Origin: Chloroflexota bacterium
GTDB taxonomy: Bacteria > Chloroflexota > UBA4733
Assembly (NCBI GenBank): GCA_025449435.1
Contig: JANWJO010000014.1
Span: 1 to 8,921, forward strand
Direction of reading: 5' to 3'
DNA length: 8,921 nt
In this document: one piece after another, positions 1 to 5,371 of the stretch
How positions within the stretch are numbered: the first letter of the stretch is position 1
Layout of the letters: each line of letters opens with the position of its first letter
Translations under genes and position numbers: made by a program
The notes under the pieces: model-generated
Database searches by the model: none
Seen by the model: only the letters and a program-made list of their open reading frames with translations
Told to the model about the DNA's origin: nothing

Positions 1-425
1 AGTGGCTCTGCAAGCCCATACACCACAGTGGCGCCAGGCTCGGCCTGCAGGATGTGCCAGGCTTCGGTCTTGCCGTTGTATTGGCGTTCCAGCTTTTTCG
101 CGAGCGCATCATCCGGATGCACCTGGAAGGAAAGCTGTTGGTAGGCGACAATCAGCTTAATCAGGAGCTCAAAGTGCGCGATGCTAAACGCACGCGCATT
201 GCCAACCAGCGCCGGCCCGAAGAAGTGCAACAGTTGGAGGAGCTGGCGCCCTGCCAGTGGTCCGTTCATCACGAAGTTTCCATCCCATACTTCCCAGCTT
301 TCGCCGGTGGTGGCCGGGCCACCAGGCGTAATAGCCTTGTGGTACTCGGCAGTGAGACGTGTGCCGCCCCACAGCGGGTGCTGGAGGTGCGTTGTGAGCC
401 GCAACGGATACAAGCTGTTGGCCAC
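1..425 (-). CDS. manA: Mannose-6-phosphate isomerase, class I (N-terminal part, cut by window edge)
   Basis: Interconverts mannose 6-phosphate and fructose 6-phosphate in the cytoplasm, using Zn2+; it links mannose and glycan precursor supply to glycolysis. The visible 141 residues show the family's N-terminal pattern: YPLRL at 6-10, HPLWGGTRL at 16-24, a GESWEVWDG block at 41-49, then FELLIKLI at 85-92. QVHPDD at 101-106 supplies the Gln and His metal ligands, and GKTEAWHIL at 118-126 supplies the Glu ligand. The fourth ligand (a later His) lies outside the window. No ATG is available: the frame opens after a TAA, and the first candidates are TTG at 428 and GTG at 425. GTG gives the usual short lead-in before YPLRL, with a weak purine-rich AAAGAG upstream, so I chose it. 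The gene is divergent from the amidohydrolase. Family call is confident; the exact start is not. Sugar specificity (PMI against a related isomerase) is inferred from family. Confidence 0.9.
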   Translation of the reverse strand, partial: MANSLYPLRLTTHLQHPLWGGTRLTAEYHKAITPGGPATTGESWEVWDGNFVMNGPLAGRQLLQLLHFFGPALVGNARAFSIAHFELLIKLIVAYQQLSFQVHPDDALAKKLERQYNGKTEAWHILQAEPGATVVYGLAEP

Positions 426-603
426 CAATGACTCTTTCGCTACGCTTTATTGTGGAGTGGCGCCGTCCGCCACGCTGGCGTGTGCAGTATGGTGGCATAG
501 CGCCAGCCAGGGCAAATGACCGGGGATCAGTGCGCGAACGTGGGGAGATTGCGCGTCATGCACGCCACTGTCTACACTGGACATTCCAGGGAGGAAGATC
601 CGC
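426..603. promoter_or_regulatory. Divergent intergenic region between manA and the amidohydrolase gene
   Basis: This 178-bp spacer must carry the start signals for both outward-facing genes unless transcription enters from further away. On the plus strand a weak sigma70-like pair is visible: TTGCGC at 549-554 and TACACT at 573-578 with an 18-bp spacer, about 25 bases before the amidohydrolase ATG. The match is only 3/6 and 4/6, so it is a suggestion. A good Shine-Dalgarno, GGAGG at 590-594, sits 9 bases before that ATG. For manA I see an AT-rich patch (ACAATAAAG on the minus strand, near 443-451) but no convincing -35 box. Confidence 0.3.
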
Positions 604-1746
604 ATGCCAGCTTTTGAACTCGCGATAACGGGCGGCACGGTGTACGACGCCGTCAGTGGCGTGCATGGTGCCCGAGACATCGGCATCACCGGGGGGCGTA
701 TCAGTGCGCTCGCCCCGAGCCTCGACGTGACCGGATCTCGGCGCGTGATAGATGCTCAAGGCATGACACTCACACCAGGACTTATCGACCTGCACTGCCA
801 CGGGTATTGGGGCGCAACCTATTGGGGAATCGAACTCGATGCCGTGTGCCTGCGCACCGGTGTGACCAGCGCGGTCGATGCAGGCAGCGCCGGCGCCTAC
901 AACTATCCAGCCTTCCGGCGCTGGGTGGTGGGAGGCAACCGCACCAACACCCTATGCTTTCTCAACATCTCATCCATCGGGTTGACACACTCCACCTATG
1001 AGCTGGCCAACCTCAAGTATGCCGACGTTGACCTGGCTGTGCGTGTGGCTGACGCGCAGCGCGCAGTCGTGCTGGGCATCAAAGCACGCATCGACGTCAA
1101 CACGGTGGGAGCCAATGGCATCGAGCCGCTACGGCGAGCACGGCTTGCCGCCGACCAGCTCAACCTGCCGGTCATGGTGCACATCGCGATGGGGCCACCC
1201 GAGCTGGCGGACGTGTTGGCGTTGATGCGCCCCGGTGACATCCTCACCCACTGCCACAACGCACGGTCCAACCGGCTGGTCGATGTCAGCACGCGCCAGA
1301 TGCGGCTGGACGTCAAGGAAGCCCACGCCCGCGGCATTGTCCTCGATGTGGGCCACGGCCAGGGCAGCTTCTCCTATGAGTCGGCTGAAATGTTGCTACA
1401 GGCCGGCGAGCTACCCGACACCATTTCCACCGACATCCACAGCGGCAACCTCAACGGGCCCGTCTACGACTTGCCGACAACGCTGTCCAAGTTCATGCTG
1501 TTGGGTATGCCGTTCACCGAAACCATCGCTCGCTGCACGGCGCACGTCGCCACGGCTATCGACCGGCCCGACCTGGGCACGCTAGCGATCGGATCGGTGG
1601 CCGATATCGCCGGACTCGCCGTGCGCGATGGGTCGTTTACGCTCACCGATAGCATGGGATGCAGCAGGCAAGCGGAAAAGTTAGTCGTGTGCCAGCTCAC
1701 CGTTCGTCACGGCGACGTGACTTACCTCGAGCCCGGTCTGGCCTAG
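604..1746 (+). CDS. Amidohydrolase/deacetylase-family metallohydrolase (EF_0837/Atu3266-like)
   Basis: A 380-residue cytoplasmic binuclear-metal hydrolase of the amidohydrolase superfamily. The N-terminal beta-sandwich strand (LAITGGTVYD, 7-16) is followed by the first ligand pair in DLHCHG (His64, His66). Lys160 in GIKAR is placed as the carbamylated bridging lysine. His193 (MVHIA) and His216 (LTHCHN) are the next ligands and Asp277 (STDIHS) the catalytic aspartate. NGPVYDLPTTLSK (284-296) and the C-terminal sandwich segment GTLAIGSVADIAGL (325-338) follow. All five metal positions are intact, so it should be active. The layout matches the group often labelled amidohydrolase/deacetylase family metallohydrolase, which includes Enterococcus EF_0837 and Agrobacterium Atu3266; substrates differ or are unknown in that group. 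Deacetylase, esterase or hydantoinase-like activity cannot be chosen from sequence. The start is supported by GGAGG 9 bases upstream. Neighbours give no substrate clue. Confidence 0.9.
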   Translation: MPAFELAITGGTVYDAVSGVHGARDIGITGGRISALAPSLDVTGSRRVIDAQGMTLTPGLIDLHCHGYWGATYWGIELDAVCLRTGVTSAVDAGSAGAYNYPAFRRWVVGGNRTNTLCFLNISSIGLTHSTYELANLKYADVDLAVRVADAQRAVVLGIKARIDVNTVGANGIEPLRRARLAADQLNLPVMVHIAMGPPELADVLALMRPGDILTHCHNARSNRLVDVSTRQMRLDVKEAHARGIVLDVGHGQGSFSYESAEMLLQAGELPDTISTDIHSGNLNGPVYDLPTTLSKFMLLGMPFTETIARCTAHVATAIDRPDLGTLAIGSVADIAGLAVRDGSFTLTDSMGCSRQAEKLVVCQLTVRHGDVTYLEPGLA

Positions 1747-1766
1747 GAACCGTGTTGGTCGTGGCT

Positions 1767-1805
1767 GCTCCCTTCCCCGGGAAAACGGGGCAGGGCCGGG
1801 GGAGC
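1767..1805. repeat. C/G-rich palindromic repeat, copy A
   Basis: An imperfect palindrome 20 bases after the amidohydrolase stop codon. CCCTTCCCCG (1770-1779) pairs with CGGGGCAGGG (1786-1795) with one mismatch around a GGAAAA loop. An outer pairing GCTCCC (1767-1772) with GGGAGC (1800-1805) is an alternative. It shares the core CCCTTCCCCGGG-n4-GGGG-n-AGGG-n2-GGGG with copy B in the same orientation. The position just after a stop suggests it may act as a transcript 3'-end structure, but there is no T tract, so a classical intrinsic terminator is not shown. Confidence 0.7.
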
Positions 1806-1821
1806 GTTCCGTCGTACCTGC

Positions 1822-1859
1822 ACCCTTCCCCGGGGACCGGGGAAGGGATGGGGATGGGG
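1822..1859. repeat. C/G-rich palindromic repeat, copy B
   Basis: A perfect 11-bp inverted repeat: CCCTTCCCCGG at 1823-1833 and CCGGGGAAGGG at 1837-1847, with a 3-base GGA centre. It is followed by a doubled ATGGGG (1848-1859). It lies about 50 bases after copy A in the same orientation and clearly derives from the same element. Such C/G-rich palindromes often occur as dispersed REP-like intergenic families in GC-rich bacteria; whether this one is multicopy in this genome cannot be seen here. Confidence 0.75.
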
Positions 1860-2097
1860 TTGCGACTGATTCTCCCACCAACCCTTAAGATAGCAATGGC
1901 ACAACGGGCGGTGCTGAGTCGATGGCAGCAGCCCGGCCGCACCACCCATTTGGGCGGGTGAAAAGGGCCCGAGGTTATGGTACAAGGGGCGGTTTCTGCG
2001 AGGGCCCGCAAACGCCGCCGGATGTTCGACAGAGCAAGGCGGCTCGTGGAAGGGTGCTGATCGATAGCCAGCCACAGATTGCGGCCGTGCGTGGACG

Positions 2098-2832
2098 ATG
2101 CGTCACGTGTCTAGCGAAACGTTCGATACCGCCGAGCGCACGGCGCTTAACAGTGCCGTCGTGGTGGATGCCAGAGGGCTGACCCAAACCTACCTGCGCG
2201 GGCAGCAGCGGGTGGTGGCGCTTGAAGACGTCTCGTTTCAACTGCGGCAGGGCAGCGTTACTGCCGTTGTGGGGCCGTCGGGTTCGGGCAAGAGCACGCT
2301 CCTCCACATCCTGGCTGGCCTATCGAAGCCGGAAGCCGGCGATTGCCGGGTGGCCGGTAAGAACATTTTGCAACTGGGGTCCAGGGCGCTCGCTCGCTAT
2401 CGCAACCGCGATATTGGTGTGGTGTTCCAGGCGTATAACCTATTGCCCGGGTTGACCGTTGAGGAGAACGTGTTCTTTCCGCTGTACTTCGGCGCCGTGC
2501 ACCGTCACGAAGGACTCCAGCGTGTCGAGCACCTGCTCGAATCGGTTGGCCTGCTGTCCGCCGCCAAGCGCCGGCCCAGCCAGCTCTCGGGTGGCGAGCA
2601 GCAACGCGTGGCGATTGCACGGGCACTGGTCACCAACCCGTCGATTATCCTCGCTGATGAGCCGACTGGTAACCTCGATGAGGATACAGGGATGTCGATA
2701 GCAAATTTGATGTTCCGCCTGGCGCGGGAGTACGCTAAGTCGCTCATCCTGGTCACGCACGACCGAACGCTGGCCAGGCTGGCCGATTCGTCTATCACGC
2801 TGGCTAACGGCCACCTGGTTTCTGAGGGGTAG
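2098..2832 (+). CDS. ABC transporter ATP-binding protein, MacB/LolD/FtsE type
   Basis: A 244-residue ATPase that powers the FtsX-like permease encoded 5 bases downstream. All nucleotide-binding motifs are present: Walker A GPSGSGKST (59-67), Q-loop Gln111 in FQAYNLLPG, signature LSGGEQQR (163-170), Walker B ILADEP (184-189) with catalytic Glu188, D-loop GNLD (191-194) and switch His221. The FQAYNLLP and DEPTGNLD wording is typical of the LolD/MacB branch, whose members drive lipoprotein release, drug or peptide export, or mechanical signalling rather than classical channel transport. The start is not certain. ATG 2098 has only a weak purine-rich upstream sequence, and the conserved domain begins near residue 21, so about 20 residues of extension would be unusual but harmless. 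The substrate is unknown. Probably co-transcribed with the permease and possibly fmt. Confidence 0.95.
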   Translation: MRHVSSETFDTAERTALNSAVVVDARGLTQTYLRGQQRVVALEDVSFQLRQGSVTAVVGPSGSGKSTLLHILAGLSKPEAGDCRVAGKNILQLGSRALARYRNRDIGVVFQAYNLLPGLTVEENVFFPLYFGAVHRHEGLQRVEHLLESVGLLSAAKRRPSQLSGGEQQRVAIARALVTNPSIILADEPTGNLDEDTGMSIANLMFRLAREYAKSLILVTHDRTLARLADSSITLANGHLVSEG

Positions 2833-2837
2833 CGGTA

Positions 2838-4223
2838 GTGCTGATCATCCGGCTCCTCGCTCTCGCAGCGCAAGGCGTACTCCGGCGCCGCATTCGCTCC
2901 ATCATCACGCTGATTTCGGTAGCCATTGGAACCGCCGGCATCCTGCTGTTTCTCGGCATTGCCAACGACCTGCAGGATCAGCTCCAGCAGCAACTCGGCA
3001 ACTACGAGCCAGCCACCATCCTGCACGTCTCGCCCCCATTTCAAGCCGACAGCACCAACGCCAATAGCCCGCCCCCAGCAGGTATCGACAACGCTGTGCT
3101 TGCCAAACTGAAAGCACTACCCGATGTGCGCGACGCCTTTGTAGAGGTGCAAGTGGGCGGTAACGGACAGATTGGCGCTCTAGCATCGCCACTAGAGTTG
3201 CGGCCCGCACCACCGGCTTACCTCGAAGGCGGTGCAAGTGTCAACGTAATCGCTGGCCGGCTCTATACTGACGACACCGCTCACGAGTTGGTCGTCACGG
3301 TGGGCTTTGCCCAATCGCTGTCGCACCCGCCTGTGCTCGCCAAGAATCAGCCCGGACAACCCGGTCCCGGACAAGCAGCACCCGGGCAAGGAGCGCCCGG
3401 CCAGGGTGGCCCCGACCAAACTACCCAGGATCAACCAACGCCAACCGAGGCCGCCACGCCAACCGTCGGGCCAGCACCAACGGCCGTACCCCCGGTACCA
3501 CCGGCTTCACTGGTGGGCAAGACGGTCGTGTTTACGCCGCAGAACCTGGACGGCTCGAACGGCACGCCCGTCAACTTCACGATCGTGGGTGTAATCGATG
3601 GGCGGTCGCCCTTTGCCTATGTTCCCTACACTGTTGGTGTTGCGATGGCTCCGCCCGATCCCAATGCGCCACAAGGTAACTACGACGCGGCAGTGGTGGA
3701 AGCCATCAGTGTCGACAAGGTTGCCGGGGTGCGCAAGGCTGTAGAGGCGCTGCAACTGCACGTCGATACGCCCGAGTCGGTGTCCAGCAGCCTGGCTGGT
3801 GCCCTGAATACCGCACGCTTTATCGCAGCGCTCGTGGCCGGCATCGCGTTGGCACTGGCCGTGATCAACATCACCAATACGCTGCTTTCGGCTGTGGCCG
3901 AACGCATCCGTGAGATCGGCATTATGAAGGCGATTGGCGCGCGCAACTGGCATATTGGGGCCTTATTCCTGCTCGAGTCGCTCTTGCTTGGCCTCACCGG
4001 CGGCTTGGTGGGTGGCACCTTAGCTTGGCTGATGACACTGACGCTGTCCAACCTGGTGCCCATCCAATTACCCGATTCGCCGCCCATTACCCTCAGCTTG
4101 CCGTACGCTACGGTGCTGGTAGCTACGCTCGCTGTGACGGTGGTGAGTGGCATCGCCGGGTTGTTACCGGCCATGCGCGCCGCACGCACCGACCCTGTCG
4201 CTGCCATCACGTTCAACCACTAG
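2838..4223 (+). CDS. FtsX-like ABC transporter permease (MacB family) with a Pro-Gly-Gln repeat loop
   Basis: A 461-residue inner-membrane partner of the preceding ATPase. The layout is the MacB/FtsX type: TM1 at about 20-43, a large extracytoplasmic domain (about 44-325), then three helices near 327-352, 373-400 and 422-446. The conserved cytoplasmic coupling segment ERIREIGIMKAIGAR (355-369) sits between TM2 and TM3, and AARTDPVAAI (448-457) ends the protein. It starts with GTG, preceded by GAGGGG; no ATG fits, and the 5-base gap to the ATPase stop supports translational coupling. The oddity is a low-complexity insertion in the extracytoplasmic domain at about 169-223. It contains five PGQxx-like pentapeptides (172-196) and then a Thr/Pro/Ala-rich tract, splitting the MacB_PCD-like domain. 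Such a loop is likely disordered and exposed outside the membrane. What is exported or sensed is unknown. Confidence 0.92.
   Translation: MLIIRLLALAAQGVLRRRIRSIITLISVAIGTAGILLFLGIANDLQDQLQQQLGNYEPATILHVSPPFQADSTNANSPPPAGIDNAVLAKLKALPDVRDAFVEVQVGGNGQIGALASPLELRPAPPAYLEGGASVNVIAGRLYTDDTAHELVVTVGFAQSLSHPPVLAKNQPGQPGPGQAAPGQGAPGQGGPDQTTQDQPTPTEAATPTVGPAPTAVPPVPPASLVGKTVVFTPQNLDGSNGTPVNFTIVGVIDGRSPFAYVPYTVGVAMAPPDPNAPQGNYDAAVVEAISVDKVAGVRKAVEALQLHVDTPESVSSSLAGALNTARFIAALVAGIALALAVINITNTLLSAVAERIREIGIMKAIGARNWHIGALFLLESLLLGLTGGLVGGTLAWLMTLTLSNLVPIQLPDSPPITLSLPYATVLVATLAVTVVSGIAGLLPAMRAARTDPVAAITFNH
3351..3425 (+). repeat. Five tandem 15-bp units encoding PGQxx pentapeptides
   Basis: Inside the permease gene, units begin at 3351, 3366, 3381, 3396 and 3411. 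Each starts CCCGG(A/G/C)CA or a close variant (the last is CCCGACCAA), so they encode PGQPG, PGQAA, PGQGA, PGQGG and PDQTT. A degenerate sixth unit (QDQPT) follows. The 15-bp period keeps the frame when copy number changes, so the tract could vary in length between strains. The Pro-Gly-rich content suggests a flexible spacer rather than a folded domain. Confidence 0.8.
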
Positions 4224-4255
4224 TCGCACACAGCCAGGTATTCGCGCGGAGTGCC

Positions 4256-5203
4256 ATGACCATACGCATCGTATTCATGGGAACGCGCGACATCGCCGTG
4301 CCCGTCCTCAGCCAGTTGCTCGCGGAGCAAGCGCGCGGCTGGCAGGTCACCGGCATCGTTACACAGCCCGACCGGCGAGCCGGTAGGTCTGGACGTGAGC
4401 AAGCGCCGCCAGTGAAGGCGGTCGCCGTCGCACACGCGGTACCGCTGCTGCAGCCGGAAACGCTGCGCGACCCGGCAGCGTTCGCGTTCCTGGAGCGGGC
4501 CGCGCCCGATGTGGGTGTCGTGGCGAGCTACGGGCTCCTTCTGGGTAAGCGTGTATTGGCGCTGCCGCGACACGGCTGGTTGAACGTACACCCATCGCTG
4601 TTGCCCAAACATCGCGGGCCGTCACCGGTGGTGTCAACGATCTTGGCCGGCGACACGCTGAGCGGCGTCAGCATCATCCGGCTCGTGGCCAAGATGGACG
4701 CCGGCCCGATCATTGATCAGGTAGCGGTGCCTATTGAGCCATCGGAGACGGCTGGGGGGCTTACGGAACGCCTGGGAGTCCTCGGCGCCCAACGGCTGAG
4801 TACCGTGTTGTTGCCGTGGTGCGCTGGCAGCCTTGCCGCCCAGCCGCAGGACGAGACCCAGGCCACCACTTCGCACATGCTCACGCGCGCCGAAGGCTTG
4901 ATCGACTGGTCACTCAGCGCCAGCGAGCTGGCGCTGAGCGTACGTGCATTCTCACCCTGGCCAGGTGCCTACAGCTTCTGGGCGGGTAAGCGAATGTTGG
5001 TCTGGCGGGCGGTTCCCGTGCCAGCGTTGCACGGCGACATACCCGGCCGGATCAGCCTGAACGCCGCCGGTCATGTGACCGTGGCAACTGGCGATGGCAG
5101 TTTGCAGCTTCTGGAGCTCCAACTGGAAGGAAAGCGCCGGCTGCCCGCCAGCGATTTCGTGCGGGGACAGCCGGAATTCGTAGGGAGCATCCTGCCGTCG
5201 TAA
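4256..5203 (+). CDS. fmt: Methionyl-tRNA formyltransferase
   Basis: Transfers the formyl group of 10-formyltetrahydrofolate to Met-tRNA(fMet) for bacterial translation initiation; a cytoplasmic enzyme. At 315 residues it has the same length as E. coli Fmt. The N-terminal Rossmann-like transferase domain opens with RIVFMGTRDIAVPVL (4-18). The flexible tRNA-contacting loop is PDRRAGRSGREQAPPVK (38-54). The catalytic core is LNVHPSLLPKHRG (109-121), with Asn110 and His112, and MDAGPI (147-152) with Asp148, matching the Asn-His-Asp triad. The C-terminal OB-like domain begins around 205 and includes the conserved IDW (216-218) and FSPWPGAY (232-239). I chose ATG 4256, preceded by CGGAG. The longer frame upstream only overlaps the permease gene and adds residues with no family match. 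It lies 32 bases after the permease stop, so it is probably in that operon; no def gene is adjacent. GTRDIA replaces the common GTPDFA. Confidence 0.96.
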   Translation: MTIRIVFMGTRDIAVPVLSQLLAEQARGWQVTGIVTQPDRRAGRSGREQAPPVKAVAVAHAVPLLQPETLRDPAAFAFLERAAPDVGVVASYGLLLGKRVLALPRHGWLNVHPSLLPKHRGPSPVVSTILAGDTLSGVSIIRLVAKMDAGPIIDQVAVPIEPSETAGGLTERLGVLGAQRLSTVLLPWCAGSLAAQPQDETQATTSHMLTRAEGLIDWSLSASELALSVRAFSPWPGAYSFWAGKRMLVWRAVPVPALHGDIPGRISLNAAGHVTVATGDGSLQLLELQLEGKRRLPASDFVRGQPEFVGSILPS

Positions 5204-5206
5204 CCG

Positions 5207-5371
5207 CTAGAAGAACCCCGCGCCCGGGTGCCCTTGGGCGTACATCCGGCGGTCTCCTCTGGTCGCCAGCGCCTGCCGCTGAAGCAGCAGGCTCCGTTCG
5301 TTCGCCCCCTGTAACGCCCCCAGTGCCCACCAATCGTCCGGCCGCTCGGTTCCCAGCGAGGGGTCCCAGAC
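5207..5371 (-). other. 54-codon open extension directly after the TGA of the coiled-coil gene
   Basis: The minus-strand frame of the coiled-coil protein stays open for 54 sense codons beyond its TGA (5372-5374) and ends at TAG 5207-5209, only 3 bp from the end of fmt. The codons favour G or C at the third position as the neighbouring genes do. The predicted stretch looks protein-like: PDDWWALGALQ at residues 11-21 of the extension, a helix-compatible ANERSLLLQRQALA at 24-37, then RRMYAQGHPGAGFF at 41-54. There is no ATG, GTG or TTG except a Met at residue 43, and CTG at position 6 has no clear ribosome site. Possible readings are a C-terminal part cut off by a premature stop (real mutation or sequencing error), TGA read-through, or chance. 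I cannot recognise a family. Confidence 0.4.

Larger units (their letters stand above)
1747..2097. other. Gene-free stretch between the amidohydrolase and ABC ATPase genes
   Basis: No convincing coding frame is present. The short frames here are interrupted, overlap the ABC gene or read through palindromes. The left third holds two copies of a C/G-rich palindromic repeat, listed separately. A possible folded segment lies at about 1988-2043: TGCG 1997-2000 pairs with CGCA 2007-2010, and GGCG 1988-1991 with CGCC 2013-2016. A competing pairing is GCCGCC 2014-2019 with GGCGGC 2038-2043. It lies 55 or more bases before the ABC start, so it could be part of a leader, but it matches no riboswitch I know. 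The promoter for the downstream genes should lie here. TTGCGA 1860-1865 with TAAGAT 1886-1891 is spaced too widely (20 bp) to trust. Confidence 0.5.

Noticed and set aside
54..519. Plus-strand open frames over the left end (54-431, 181-519)
   Set aside because: They lie antisense to the clear manA reading frame on the minus strand, which carries QVHPDD and GKTEAWHIL; the plus-strand peptides have no family resemblance.
1767..1847. Palindromes A and B as Rho-independent terminators
   Set aside because: Stable stems are present but neither strand has the following T tract, so I list them as repeats only.
1743..2307. Minus- and plus-strand small frames in the amidohydrolase-ABC spacer (1743-2075, 1697-2011, 1922-2182, 1975-2307)
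   Set aside because: Their peptides are Pro/Arg-rich readings of palindromic repeats or shadows of the ABC gene, with no ribosome site or family pattern.
4025..4255. N-terminal extension of fmt to ATG 4025
   Set aside because: It would overlap the permease gene by about 200 bases, and the 77 extra residues have no Fmt character; ATG 4256 matches the family start and length.
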